A DNA stretch of 39,797 nucleotides from Nonomuraea corallina (GCF_027620315.1 NZ_JAPNNL010000051.1:1-39797); one strand, 5' to 3'; positions 17,359 through 26,321 are shown, counted from the stretch's first letter. Program-made: numbers and translations. The notes: generated from the letters alone by a model not told the origin.

Positions 17359-17646
17359 TCAGTCGAACTGGCCCCGCCCGGCCAGGCCGAGCTCCTTGGC
17401 CACGTCGTTCATGGTGTCGTAGCTGCGGTCGGGCAGCGACCGCAGCGCGGACAGCACCGGGTCGGGGGCGGACTGTTCCTGAGCCCGCTCCACCAGCTCC
17501 TTCTTGTCCGCGGGGAAGGCGTGCACGCCGCTGATCCAGCGGGCCAGGTCGCTGCGGGCGTCGACCTCCTCCGCGCTCATGCCTTCGGGCGAGCCCGGCT
17601 CGTGGATGTCGGGCTGGTGCCTGTCGTCGCCTCGCTGGTGTTCCAT
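17359..17646 (-). CDS. DUF2795 domain protein
   Basis: 95 residues. An acidic, His-rich N-terminal 35 residues, then a DUF2795-like helical part: LARWISGVHAFPADKKELVERAQ and LPDRSYDTMNDVAKELG. The start ATG is preceded by GAAGGGA. It lies 31 bases downstream of the DUF5709 gene on the same strand, so the two are probably co-transcribed. In actinobacteria these small soluble proteins are often found near stress genes; role unknown. Confidence 0.8.
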   Translation of the reverse strand: MEHQRGDDRHQPDIHEPGSPEGMSAEEVDARSDLARWISGVHAFPADKKELVERAQEQSAPDPVLSALRSLPDRSYDTMNDVAKELGLAGRGQFD

Positions 17647-17677
17647 GCCATCGTCCCTTCGTTCGGGGTGGGTGTGT

Positions 17678-18280
17678 TCAGAGCGGCCGGCCGGTGCCTT
17701 CGCCCGGCAGGTAGCCGCCGTCGTCCGCCTCGGTGCGGCCGGAGCCGGCGTCGGGGTCCTCCGCGACGTCGGAGTCGACCCGCATGGCGGCCTCCTCGGC
17801 GGAGTAGCCGCCCATGTCGGGGCCGACGTCGCGGGCCACCTCGTCGGGCTCGGTGTCGGGATGGGCGCCCTCGTCGGCGGCCACCAGGCGGCCGGCGCGG
17901 CCGGCATCCTCGTCCACCCCGGTGTCCTCCTGGAAGTCCGTGTCGAGGTCGGACCCGACGCCCAGGCCGCCGTCCTCGGTGAGCGGACGCTCGTCGGGGT
18001 CGGATCGGGGGGCCCGCTGCACGGTCACCGGCGTGTCGGTGCCGAAGGACGCCTCCTCCTCGGGCACCTCACGCTCCAGGCGGCCGTCCAGCGGCTCGCC
18101 CTGGATCTGCTCGTCGACCGTGGTGCCGTAGTCGTCGACGGCGATCGGACGGTCAGCCGGGAGCGGCGCCTCCTGCGGGTCCTCGGCCCACTGCTGCTCC
18201 GGCGTGCCGTCCTGGAGATCCGGGATCCCCTCGTCCTCGAACCGCGAGCGCGGATCACGTTCAGGCGTGTGTTCGGTCAC
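17678..18280 (-). CDS. DUF5709 family acidic protein
   Basis: 200 residues, about a quarter Asp/Glu, no membrane segment or signal. The C-terminal part RLVAADEGAHPDTEPDEVARDVG followed by YSAEEAAMRV is the recognisable actinobacterial DUF5709 signature. GTG start with GGAGGGGG five bases upstream, a strong ribosome-binding site. Largely disordered by composition. Function unknown; upstream partner of the DUF2795 gene. Confidence 0.82.
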   Translation of the reverse strand: MTEHTPERDPRSRFEDEGIPDLQDGTPEQQWAEDPQEAPLPADRPIAVDDYGTTVDEQIQGEPLDGRLEREVPEEEASFGTDTPVTVQRAPRSDPDERPLTEDGGLGVGSDLDTDFQEDTGVDEDAGRAGRLVAADEGAHPDTEPDEVARDVGPDMGGYSAEEAAMRVDSDVAEDPDAGSGRTEADDGGYLPGEGTGRPL

Positions 18281-18349
18281 AACGTCCCCCTCCAGGTCTC
18301 TGGCCGTCCATCGCCCGCTACCCCGGACGGCCGCGACCTCACGGGAGAT

Positions 18350-20185
18350 TCATCGGAAGGTGAGTCCTTCGAACGCGCCCGACGAACGCCACTGGTCGAG
18401 GTAGGCGAAGAAGGCCGTCGCGCCGTGCGGGTAGCCGACGAAGAGGCGGCCGAGCAGCCCGGAGTCCCGGCCCTCGCCGTTGTAGTAGCCCGGCGTGCAG
18501 TCCGCCCCGCCGAGCAGCCCGCCGGTCCCCGTCAGCAGCAGCTCCACCCAGGCGTCCTCGGCCTCCCGGGTCACCTCGACCTCGCGGTGGCCGTGGTCGA
18601 GGGCGTGCCTGACGATCGCCGCGATGGTCGCGCCGGACTCGGTGAGGTTGTGCGGGATGTTGGAGACGAGGTTCGCGCCCTGGGTGGGCTGGACGACGAA
18701 GGCGTTGGGAAAGCCGTGCACGTGGATGCCGTGCAGCGTGCGCATGCCCTCGGCCCAGCGCTCCGACAGCCTGACCCCGTCCCGCCCCACCAGGTCGTAG
18801 CCGGCCCGCCGGGTGAACGCGGTGCCGACCTCGAACCCCGAGGCGTAGATGAGGCAGTCCAGCGCGTACTCCCGGCCCGCCACCACGACCCCGCCCGGGG
18901 TGATCCGCTCGACGCCCCTGCCGTCGGTGTCGACCAGGTGGGTGTTCGGCCGGTTGAACGCCTGGAGGTACTCGTCGTGGAAGCAGGGCCGCTTGCAGAG
19001 CTGGCGGTACCACGCCTTGAGCCGCCGGGCCGTCTCCGGGTCCTCGACCACGGCGTCCACGCGGGCCCTGATCTCCTCCATCTTCTCGAAGTCGGAGTCC
19101 TCGAACGCGGCCAGCATCCGCTCCAGGGTGCGCTCCTCCGGAGGCAGCCCGGCGATCCGGGAGCGGACCCGGCGGGCGATGTCGGTCCAGCCGTCCATCA
19201 CCAGGTCCTCGTCGGCGAGCACGCCGGTCTGCATGGCGGTGAAGTTCTCCAGCCAGCGCCGCTGCCAGCCGGGGGAGGCGATCGAGGCGAACCACTCGGG
19301 GTCGGTCGGCCGGTTGTCGCGCACGTCCACCGACGACGGCGTGCGCTGGAACACGTACAGCTCCCCGCAGGACCGCGCCAGGTGCGGCACGCACTGCACG
19401 GCCGTGGCCCCGGTGCCGATGACGCCCACCCGCTTGTCGCCGAGCCGGTCCAGGGGCGCGCCCGACAGGTCGCCGCCGGTGTAGTCGTAGTCCCACCGGC
19501 TGGTGTGGAAGGAGTGGCCGCGGAAGTCCTCGATGCCGGGCACGCCGGGCAGCTTCGGCACGTGCAGCGGCCCGATCCCCATGGCCACGAACCGCGCCGT
19601 GAACGCGTCCCCCCTGTCGGTCGTGACGATCCACCGCGACCGGGTGCCGTCCCACTCCAGCCCGGTGACCTCCGTGTGGAACAGCGCGTCGTCGTACAGG
19701 CCGTAGTGCTTGCCGATGCGCCGGCAGTGCTCCAGGATCTCGGGCGCGTGCGCGTACTTCTCCGTCGGCATGTGGCCGGTCTCTTCGAGCAGCGGCATGT
19801 AGACGTACGACGAGGTGTCGCACTGCGCGCCGGGGTAGCGGTTCCAGTACCACGTGCCGCCGAAGTCGCCGCCCTTCTCGACGATGCGCACGTCCTCGAC
19901 GCCGGCCTCCTTCAGCCGCGCCCCGGTGAGCAGGCCGGCGAAGCCGCCGCCGACGAACGCCACGGTCACGTCGTCGGTCCTGGGCTCGCGCTCGCTCCTT
20001 CGCGTGTACGGGTCCTCGAGGTAGTGGGAGAAGCGGCCGGTGAGCCGGACGTACTGGTCGTTGCCGTCAGGGCGAAGCCGCTTGTCCCGCTCTTCCCGAT
20101 ATTTCAGGCGAATGGCTTCTTTGTCCACGATGCGCGCTCCGTAGGCCCGGGATTCCAGAATGGCATTCCGGAATACCGCCGACAA
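18350..20185 (-). CDS. Flavin-containing (Baeyer-Villiger type) monooxygenase
   Basis: About 611 residues. An N-terminal FAD Rossmann motif GGGFAGL (79-85), the Baeyer-Villiger fingerprint FxGxxxHTxxW seen as FRGHSFHTSRW, and a second NADPH-binding motif GTGATAVQ. It should insert oxygen next to a ketone or oxidise a heteroatom using NADPH and O2. The unusual TTG start is chosen because GGAGG lies seven bases before it and it follows the Lrp stop by one base; GTG 20128 is an alternative. The first codons are AT-richer than the rest and include ATTCCGGAAT, a perfect palindrome (20164-20173). Co-transcribed with the Lrp regulator; possibly in the same catabolic route as the divergent oxidoreductase genes. 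Confidence 0.9.
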   Translation of the reverse strand: MSAVFRNAILESRAYGARIVDKEAIRLKYREERDKRLRPDGNDQYVRLTGRFSHYLEDPYTRRSEREPRTDDVTVAFVGGGFAGLLTGARLKEAGVEDVRIVEKGGDFGGTWYWNRYPGAQCDTSSYVYMPLLEETGHMPTEKYAHAPEILEHCRRIGKHYGLYDDALFHTEVTGLEWDGTRSRWIVTTDRGDAFTARFVAMGIGPLHVPKLPGVPGIEDFRGHSFHTSRWDYDYTGGDLSGAPLDRLGDKRVGVIGTGATAVQCVPHLARSCGELYVFQRTPSSVDVRDNRPTDPEWFASIASPGWQRRWLENFTAMQTGVLADEDLVMDGWTDIARRVRSRIAGLPPEERTLERMLAAFEDSDFEKMEEIRARVDAVVEDPETARRLKAWYRQLCKRPCFHDEYLQAFNRPNTHLVDTDGRGVERITPGGVVVAGREYALDCLIYASGFEVGTAFTRRAGYDLVGRDGVRLSERWAEGMRTLHGIHVHGFPNAFVVQPTQGANLVSNIPHNLTESGATIAAIVRHALDHGHREVEVTREAEDAWVELLLTGTGGLLGGADCTPGYYNGEGRDSGLLGRLFVGYPHGATAFFAYLDQWRSSGAFEGLTFR

Positions 20186-20186
20186 G

Positions 20187-20645
20187 TCACAGCCTCCGCG
20201 GCGCCCCCGTGTCACGGGTCCACGAGCCCAGCACCAGCAGCGTCTTGGTGCCCGTCACGTCGCCCGCCCGGCGCAGCCGGTCGATGACCTGCTGCAGATG
20301 ACCCAGGTCGCGGACCCGGACGTGGATGAGCGCGTCCGGGTCTCCGGCGATCGTGAACACCTCCTGCACCTCCGGCACGGTCGCCGCGGTGCGCACGATG
20401 TCGGCGACCGGGGTCGTGCCCGGGTAGCTCAGCTCCGTGAACGCCTCGATGCCCCAGCCCAGCTTCGCGTAGTCGATGTCGACGGTGAACCCGGTGATCA
20501 CGCCGAGCTCCCTGAGCCGGTCGACGCGCCGCTTGACCGCCGCCACCGACAGGCCCACCCGCTCGGCCATCTCCGAGAACGTCCGGCGGCCGTCCTCCCG
20601 GAGCAGGCGCAGCAGCCGATGATCGATCTCGTCCACCTCTGACAT
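20187..20645 (-). CDS. Lrp/AsnC-family transcriptional regulator
   Basis: 152 residues: N-terminal winged helix (IDHRLLRLLREDGRRTFSEMAERVGLSVAAVKRRVDRL) and C-terminal RAM ligand domain (TIAGDPDALIHVRVRDLGHLQQVI). Family members bind amino acids and act on neighbouring amino-acid metabolism genes. ATG with GGAGGG seven bases before it. It is divergent from the indolepyruvate ferredoxin oxidoreductase gene and coupled to the monooxygenase gene, so it is the obvious candidate controller of both. Confidence 0.93.
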   Translation of the reverse strand: MSEVDEIDHRLLRLLREDGRRTFSEMAERVGLSVAAVKRRVDRLRELGVITGFTVDIDYAKLGWGIEAFTELSYPGTTPVADIVRTAATVPEVQEVFTIAGDPDALIHVRVRDLGHLQQVIDRLRRAGDVTGTKTLLVLGSWTRDTGAPRRL

Positions 20646-20797
20646 GGGACAACCCTCCTCGTCGGCGCAAACAAAACGGCCGACCCACCCAGCATCGTCA
20701 AACTTTTTGCGTCTTTCAACCTCCTGGGCCGCTGACTCTTGCGCGCTGCCGGATCCTCTTGCTGTGCTGGGGGTTCCCCGTGCACTAGGAGGTTCGC
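20646..20797. promoter_or_regulatory. Divergent promoter region, Lrp/BVMO versus oxidoreductase/ACAD
   Basis: 152-base spacer. The only AT-rich part is at about 20697-20720 (CAAACTTTTTGCGTCTTTCAA), a reasonable place for promoter elements and Lrp-type binding, but I see no clean palindrome. AGGAGG at 20787-20792 is the ribosome-binding site of the oxidoreductase, five bases before its GTG. Confidence 0.4.
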
Positions 20798-23700
20798 GTG
20801 AGCGTGACTCCCGTCGAGGTGTCGATCGACGACAAGTACGCGGCCGACAGCGGCCGCGCGCTGATCTCCGGCATCCAGGCCCTCGTCCGCCTGACCCTGG
20901 AGCAGCGCAGACTCGACCGCGAACGCGGCCTGGACACCCGGGTCTTCGTCTCCGGCTACCAGGGCTCCCCGCTGGGCGGCGTCGACCTGGAGATGGGACG
21001 GGCCGCGCGCTTCCTGGAGGCCGCCGGAGTCGTCTTCAAGCCCGGCCTGAACGAGGAACTGGCCGCCACCGCCGTGGCCGGCACCCAGCTCCTCGACGCG
21101 CTGCCCGGCCGCCGCCACGAGGGGGTGACCGGCTTCTGGTACGGCAAGAACCCCGGCCTGGACCGGGCCGCCGACGCCATCCGCCACGGCAACCTGGCCG
21201 GCACCGCGCCGCTCGGCGGGGCCGTGGCCTGGATCGGCGACGACCCCGGCAGCAAGTCCTCGACCGTGCCCAGCTCGTGCGAGCCGATGTGCCAGAGCCT
21301 GTCGATGCCGCTGCTCGCGCCCGGCTCCGTCGCCGAGATCATCGAGTACGGGCTGCACGCGGTGGCGCTCTCCCGCGCCAGCGGCCTGTGGACCGGCCTG
21401 AAGATCGTCGCTGACGTCGCGGACGCCGCCGCCACCGTCGAACTCGGCGGCGACCACGGCGTCCCCGAGCCCGAGCGGGCCGCCCCGCGCAAGCCGCCGG
21501 TGCTGGTCGGCCCCGCCTCCCTCGACGCCGAGCACGACATGCTCACCCGCCGCCTCGACCTGGCCCGCGCCTACGCCTCCGCCCACGGGCTGAACCGGGT
21601 CGTCTTCGACGCGCCGCGCGCCAGGCTCGGCATCCTCGCCTCCGGCACCGGCTTCGCCGTGGTCCGCCGGGCGCTCGCCGACCTCGGCGTGGACGAGGAC
21701 GCCATGGCCCGCCTCGGCCTCCGGCTCATCAAGATCGGCATGCCGTTCCCCCTGGACCACGCGGCGCTGGCCGCGCAGACCGCCGGCCTCGAGCGGGTCC
21801 TCGTCGTCGAGGACAAGGTCGCGTTCCTGGAAGGCCACCTCAAGCAGGCCCTGTACGGGAGCGAGCACACCCCCGTCGTGCACGGCCGCGACCTGCTCAC
21901 CGCCCGCGGCACCCTCGGCGCCGACGAGGTGGCCCGCGCCATCACCCGCTGCGCCGGCCCCGAGAACCTGCCCCGGCCGCCGGCCGAACCCCGGCCCGCC
22001 CGCCGCTCCCTGCCGCTGATCGCGGCCCGCACCCCGTACTTCTGCTCGGGCTGCCCGCACAACACCTCCACCCGCACCGCCGACGACACGCTGGTCGGCG
22101 TCGGCATCGGCTGCCACGCCATGATCGCGCTCGACGGCGAAGGACGCGGCACCCAGGTCGGGCTCACCCAGATGGGCGGCGAGGGCGCGCAGTGGATCGG
22201 GCTCGCCCCGTTCACCGACGACCGCCACTTCGTGCAGAACCTCGGCGACGGCACCTTCCACCACTCCGGCTCCCTCGCCGTCCGCGCCGCCGTCGCCGCC
22301 GGGGTGACGATGACGTACAAACTCCTCTACAACGACGCCGTCGCCATGACCGGCGGCCAGCGCGCCGAAGGCCGCCTGGACGTGCCCGCCCTCGCCCACG
22401 AACTCGCCCTCGAAGGCGTACGGCGGATCGTCGTCACCACCCCCGAGCCGGAGACGTACCGGGGAGTCCGGCTGCCGGGCATCGCCCACGTCCGCCACCG
22501 CGACGACCTCCAGCAGGTCGAGCGCGAACTGGCCGCGATCGACGGCGTCACCGTGCTCATCCACGACGACCGGTGCGCCGCCGAGGAACGCCGGCTGCGC
22601 AAGCGCGGCAAACTCCCCGTCCCGACCGCCAAGATCGTGGTGAACGAGCGCGTCTGCGAAGGCTGCGGCGACTGCGGCGACGTCTCCACCTGCCTGTCGG
22701 TCCAGCCGGTGGAGACCGAGTTCGGCCGCAAGACCCGCATCCACCAGCCGTCCTGCAACACCGACCTGAGCTGCCTCAAGGGCGACTGCCCGTCGTTCCT
22801 GCTGGTCGAGCCGGGCACCAAGCGCGCCCACCAGGTGCCCGACCTGCCCGTCGAACCCGGCGAGCCGGACCGCAAGGTCGGCGACACCGTGCTGATCAGG
22901 ATGCCCGGCATCGGCGGCACCGGCGTCGTCACCGTCTCCCAGATCCTGCAGATGGCCGCCCACCTCGACGGCCTGCACGCCGCCGGGCTGGAGCAGACCG
23001 GCCTGGCGCAGAAGGGCGGCCCCGTCGTCAGCGACGTCCGCATCTCCACCCGGCCGGTCACCGGCTCGGTGCGGGCCACGCGCGGCAGCGCCGACGTGCT
23101 CATCGGCTTCGACCTGCTCGGCGCCGCCGCCGACGCCAACCTCGCCGTCGCCGCCGCCGACCGGACCATCGCCGTCATCGACACCTCGGTCGTCCCCACC
23201 GCCGCCATGGTGACCGGCCGCGCCGCCGTGCCCGGCTCGCCCGCCGACGCGCTCACCCGCATCGAGTCCGCCACCCTCTCGGGCCTGTACGTGGACGCCC
23301 ACGGCCTGGCCGAGGCGCTCTTCGACGACCACATGCCGGCGAACATGCTGCTGGTCGGCGCCGCCTACCAGCACGGCTGCCTGCCCGTCTCCGCCTCGGC
23401 GGTCGAACGCGCCATCCAGCTCAACGGGGCCGCCGTCGACAAGAACGTGGCCGCCTTCCGCTGGGGCCGCGCCCTGGCGCACGACCGCGACGCCGTCCTC
23501 AAGGCCGCCGGGCTCACCGCTCCGGAGCCCACCGGCCTGGAGGAGACGATCGCCATCCGCACCGCCGACCTCACCGGCTACCAGAACGCCGCGTACGCGC
23601 ACTCGTACGAGCAGGACGTGCGGCGCGTCCACGCGCTCGCGGCCGAACGCGCCGGACAGGAGGCCGGCGCCCGCGTCGCGCTCGCGTACGCCAGGAGCCT

Positions 23701-24196
23701 GCACCACCTCATGGCCTACAAGGACGAGTACGAGGTGGCCCGGCTCCACCTCGACCCGGCCGAGCAGGCTCGGCGCGACCGCGAGTTCGGGCCCGACGCC
23801 AAGGTGTCGGTGCTGCTGCACCCGCCCGTGTTCCGCGCGATGGGCATGAAGCGCAAGATCAAGGTGCGGCGCTCGGCCCCCGTGCTGTTCCGCGGCCTGC
23901 GCGCCGCCCGCGTGCTGCGCGGCACCGCGCTCGACGTGTTCGGCCGCGCCGAGGTGCGCCGGGTCGAACGCGAGCTCATCGGCGAATACCGTGACCTCAT
24001 GAACGCCGCCCTCGCCCGCCTCACCCCCTCGAACGCCGCCGCCGTCGCCGCGCTCGCCGCGCTGCCCGAGGGCATCCGCGGGTACGAGGACATCAAGCTG
24101 TCCCGCGTCGCCGAGTTCCGCGCCCGCGCCGCCGAGGCCCTCACCGCCCTCACTCGGGACGACCAGCTCCGGACCGCCGCTCAGGAGAGCCCGTGA
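20798..24196 (+). CDS. Indolepyruvate ferredoxin oxidoreductase, fused large form
   Basis: 1132 residues, the single-polypeptide IOR-type 2-oxoacid oxidoreductase of aerobes. Order: alpha N-terminal domain with GYQGSPLGGVD (about 50-60); transketolase-like part with CSGCPHN (about 414) and the thiamine diphosphate motif GDGTFHHSG (about 483); ferredoxin-like segment CEGCGDCGDVSTC and CNTDLSCLKGDCP (about 619-660) for [4Fe-4S] clusters; gamma domain GIGGTGVVTVSQIL (about 705); and a C-terminal DUF6537-like part (MAYKDEYEVARLHL, about 971). It oxidatively decarboxylates aryl or branched 2-oxoacids to acyl-CoA, reducing ferredoxin. GTG start with AGGAGG. Followed by an acyl-CoA dehydrogenase, consistent with catabolism of the acyl-CoA formed. 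Confidence 0.95.
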   Translation: MSVTPVEVSIDDKYAADSGRALISGIQALVRLTLEQRRLDRERGLDTRVFVSGYQGSPLGGVDLEMGRAARFLEAAGVVFKPGLNEELAATAVAGTQLLDALPGRRHEGVTGFWYGKNPGLDRAADAIRHGNLAGTAPLGGAVAWIGDDPGSKSSTVPSSCEPMCQSLSMPLLAPGSVAEIIEYGLHAVALSRASGLWTGLKIVADVADAAATVELGGDHGVPEPERAAPRKPPVLVGPASLDAEHDMLTRRLDLARAYASAHGLNRVVFDAPRARLGILASGTGFAVVRRALADLGVDEDAMARLGLRLIKIGMPFPLDHAALAAQTAGLERVLVVEDKVAFLEGHLKQALYGSEHTPVVHGRDLLTARGTLGADEVARAITRCAGPENLPRPPAEPRPARRSLPLIAARTPYFCSGCPHNTSTRTADDTLVGVGIGCHAMIALDGEGRGTQVGLTQMGGEGAQWIGLAPFTDDRHFVQNLGDGTFHHSGSLAVRAAVAAGVTMTYKLLYNDAVAMTGGQRAEGRLDVPALAHELALEGVRRIVVTTPEPETYRGVRLPGIAHVRHRDDLQQVERELAAIDGVTVLIHDDRCAAEERRLRKRGKLPVPTAKIVVNERVCEGCGDCGDVSTCLSVQPVETEFGRKTRIHQPSCNTDLSCLKGDCPSFLLVEPGTKRAHQVPDLPVEPGEPDRKVGDTVLIRMPGIGGTGVVTVSQILQMAAHLDGLHAAGLEQTGLAQKGGPVVSDVRISTRPVTGSVRATRGSADVLIGFDLLGAAADANLAVAAADRTIAVIDTSVVPTAAMVTGRAAVPGSPADALTRIESATLSGLYVDAHGLAEALFDDHMPANMLLVGAAYQHGCLPVSASAVERAIQLNGAAVDKNVAAFRWGRALAHDRDAVLKAAGLTAPEPTGLEETIAIRTADLTGYQNAAYAHSYEQDVRRVHALAAERAGQEAGARVALAYARSLHHLMAYKDEYEVARLHLDPAEQARRDREFGPDAKVSVLLHPPVFRAMGMKRKIKVRRSAPVLFRGLRAARVLRGTALDVFGRAEVRRVERELIGEYRDLMNAALARLTPSNAAAVAALAALPEGIRGYEDIKLSRVAEFRARAAEALTALTRDDQLRTAAQESP

Positions 24197-24267
24197 GACG
24201 CGACGCGTTCTGGACAGGGGAGACCGTGAGACCCAGCAGGACCGCCGCTCGGGAGAGACCATGACCG
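24171..24267 (+). repeat. Duplicated gene-end/RBS segment between oxidoreductase and ACAD
   Basis: GGACCGCCGCTC at 24171-24182 recurs at 24239-24250, each followed by an A/G-rich GGAGAG motif and then CCGTGA or CCATGA. The first copy ends the oxidoreductase gene, the second provides the ribosome-binding site and ATG of the acyl-CoA dehydrogenase. A shorter GGGGAGACCGTGAGAC lies between (24217-24232). It looks like a 68-bp tandem duplication that turned a formerly overlapping junction into a 64-base spacer. Confidence 0.75.
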
Positions 24268-25400
24268 TTGACCGCCTGCTGCCCGGCCAGGACGCCCGCG
24301 ACCTCATCGACCTCACCCGCGAGATCGCCGACAAGGAGCTCGCCCGCCGCGTCGACGAGCACGAGCGCGCCGAGACCTACCCCGAGGGCCTGTTCGCGCT
24401 GCTCGGCGAGGCCGGGCTGCTCGGCCTGGCCTACCCGGAGGAGTACGGCGGCGGCGGCCAGCCGTACGAGGTCTACCTCCAGGTGATCGAGGAACTGGCC
24501 GCCCGCTGGGCCTCGGTCGCCGTCGCCACCAGCGTCCACACCCTCGCCTGCTTCCCGATCTTCACCTACGGCAGCGACGAGCAGAAGGCGCGCTGGCTGC
24601 CCGACATGCTCGCCGGCCGGATCATCGGCGGCTACAGCCTCTCCGAACCCCAGGCCGGCTCCGACGCCGCCGCCCTCACCTGCCGCGCCTCGCGCACCGA
24701 CGACGGCTACCGGATCACCGGCACCAAGGCGTGGATCACCCACGGCGGCCTCGCCGACTTCTACGCCCTGTTCGCCCGCACCGGCTCCGGGAGCCGCGGC
24801 ATCTCCTGCTTCCTGGCCCCGGGCACCGCTGACGGCCTCACCTTCGGCCGCCCCGAGGAGAAGATGGGCCTGCACGCGGTCCCCACCACCACCGCCCACT
24901 ACGACGACGTCCTCCTGGACCCCTCCCGCCTCATCGGCGCAGAAGGCCAGGGCCTCCAGATCGCCTTCAGCGCCCTCGACTCCGGCCGCCTCGGCATCGC
25001 CGCCTGCGCCGTCGGCCTCGCCCAGGCGGCCCTGGACGAGGCGGTCGCGTACGCCAAGGAACGCCAGACCTTCGGCAAGCGCATCATCGACCACCAGGGC
25101 CTCGGCTTCCTGCTGGCGGACATGGCGGCGGCGGTCGACTCGGCCCGCGCCACCTACCTGGACGCGGCGCGGCGGCGGGACGCGGGGCTGGCCTACTCGC
25201 GGCAGGCGTCGGTGGCGAAGCTGGTGGCCACGGACGCGGCCATGAAGGTGACGACGGACGCGGTGCAGGTGTTCGGGGGGTACGGGTACACGCGGGAGTT
25301 CCGGGTGGAGCGGTACATGCGCGAGGCGAAGATCATGCAAATCTTCGAGGGGACGAACCAGATCCAGCGCCTGGTGATCAGCAGGGATCTGGCGAGATAG
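24261..25400 (+). CDS. Acyl-CoA dehydrogenase
   Basis: 379 residues, the family's standard length. Signatures YSLSEPQAGSDA (FAD/substrate contact), ERQTFGKRIIDHQ, and the C-terminal [23 protein letters not shown] followed by [11 protein letters not shown], in which Glu363 is the expected catalytic base of the short-chain/isovaleryl/butyryl group. Oxidises acyl-CoA to 2-enoyl-CoA, passing electrons to ETF. Second gene after the indolepyruvate ferredoxin oxidoreductase. Its last 119 bases are present again at 26505-26623 beyond a toxin-antitoxin module. Confidence 0.95.
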   Translation: MTVDRLLPGQDARDLIDLTREIADKELARRVDEHERAETYPEGLFALLGEAGLLGLAYPEEYGGGGQPYEVYLQVIEELAARWASVAVATSVHTLACFPIFTYGSDEQKARWLPDMLAGRIIGGYSLSEPQAGSDAAALTCRASRTDDGYRITGTKAWITHGGLADFYALFARTGSGSRGISCFLAPGTADGLTFGRPEEKMGLHAVPTTTAHYDDVLLDPSRLIGAEGQGLQIAFSALDSGRLGIAACAVGLAQAALDEAVAYAKERQTFGKRIIDHQGLGFLLADMAAAVDSARATYLDAARRRDAGLAYSRQASVAKLVATDAAMKVTTDAVQVFGGYGYTREFRVERYMREAKIMQIFEGTNQIQRLVISRDLAR

Positions 25401-25489
25401 GTCCTGAGATTCGAGGCAGCTTCCGTGCGTTGGGAGGCGGGTTTCTCAGCCCGTGTATCTGGTGGGCCTCTCGGCGCGTTGGTCGCACC

Positions 25490-25509
25490 AGTATAGTATC
25501 CCCTATACT
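25490..25509. promoter_or_regulatory. Operator/promoter of the toxin-antitoxin pair
   Basis: AGTATAG-N6-CTATACT, an inverted repeat with perfect 7-bp arms. The right arm contains TATACT, a good -10 box, whose end is six bases from the toxin GTG, so transcription would start about at the start codon (leaderless mRNA). A HigA-type antitoxin binding here would block its own promoter, as is general for such modules. Confidence 0.75.
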
Positions 25510-25515
25510 TGGCGT

Positions 25516-25905
25516 GTGCAGGACGAGTGGGACATCTACGTTACCGATGAGGTTGATGCCTGGATCGAGGGCCTTGATCCAGAAGCCCATCGGCTGGTCA
25601 TCGATGCGCTCGATCGGCTCGCGGAGAATGGTCCAGCGCTGGGTAGGCCACTCGTAGGCAAGATGAACGGCTCGCGCATCGCCAACCTCAAGGAACTGCG
25701 CCCCCGGTCCACCGGACGTAGCGCGCTTCGACTGCTGTTCGTCTTCGATCCGAGACGGGACGCCATCATTCTCGTTGCCGCAGACAAGATCAAGGCAAGC
25801 CCTCGCGATCCCAACCGCTGGTACGAGGAGGCCATCCCACATGCAGAGCGGCTGTACGAGATTTACCTGAAAGAACGCGCAGAAGAGGATGGGCGGAACC
25901 CATGA
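25516..25905 (+). CDS. RelE/HigB-like toxin (phage Gp49-like family)
   Basis: 129 residues from GTG 25516. The core LRPRSTGRSALRLLFVFDPRRDAIILVAADK and the C-terminal RWYEEAIPHAERLYEIYL match the Gp49/HigB group of RelE-fold mRNA interferases. The start is set by the operator/-10 immediately upstream; a longer frame to 25453 would cross the operator. The stop overlaps the antitoxin ATG (ATGA). GC content and third-position GC are lower than in the flanking acyl-CoA dehydrogenase, suggesting acquisition. Confidence 0.88.
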   Translation: MQDEWDIYVTDEVDAWIEGLDPEAHRLVIDALDRLAENGPALGRPLVGKMNGSRIANLKELRPRSTGRSALRLLFVFDPRRDAIILVAADKIKASPRDPNRWYEEAIPHAERLYEIYLKERAEEDGRNP

Positions 25906-26321
25906 CGACGTTCAAGAAGTGGAACCGCGCCAAGCACGTGGAGCAGGCTGGAGGGGAAGCGGCGCTTGCCGAGACCCGGCGCATGGTCGACGACTTCATC
26001 GACGCTTGGCAGCTTGCCCAGCGCCGTAAGAACGCCGCGCTGACGCAGAGCGAGGTTGCTGCCTTGATGGGAGTGACGAAGGCGCGTGTCTCGCAGATCG
26101 AGCGTGGTGAGGTTTCGTCGGTGGATGTGGTGGCCCGTTACGTGGAGGCCATCGGCGGACGGCTTGAGCTCACCGCCAGCTTCCCCGGCGGCACCTACCG
26201 GCTACGCGCGGGCAAGATGACGACGGCGCGTAAGCGACACTTCAAGTTCATTCATTCGCATGTGGAGCCACGGCCTTCGCATCTCGGTGCGGGGACTCCG
26301 GGTTCCACGGGTCCGGGATAG
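25902..26321 (+). CDS. XRE-family antitoxin (HigA-like)
   Basis: 139 residues. Helix-turn-helix of the XRE type at about 45-85 ([40 protein letters not shown]), with an N-terminal helix of about 40 residues. The start ATG overlaps the toxin TGA, the toxin-first order being typical of HigBA. The C-terminal 40 residues (Lys/Arg/His-rich, then Pro/Gly-rich) look less conserved and may be an extension read into flanking DNA. Binds and neutralises the toxin and represses the shared promoter by family knowledge. Confidence 0.87.
   Translation: MTTFKKWNRAKHVEQAGGEAALAETRRMVDDFIDAWQLAQRRKNAALTQSEVAALMGVTKARVSQIERGEVSSVDVVARYVEAIGGRLELTASFPGGTYRLRAGKMTTARKRHFKFIHSHVEPRPSHLGAGTPGSTGPG

Noticed and set aside
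17504..20287. Long plus-strand open frame opposite the DUF5709 and monooxygenase genes
   Set aside because: No recognisable domain and composition typical of an antisense shadow; the opposite strand carries complete FAD and NADPH motifs.
20498..24334. Very long minus-strand open frame opposite the indolepyruvate ferredoxin oxidoreductase
   Set aside because: It is Gly/Val/Asp-rich without domains, crosses the Lrp gene in another frame, and lies opposite a gene with complete motifs; an effect of high GC.
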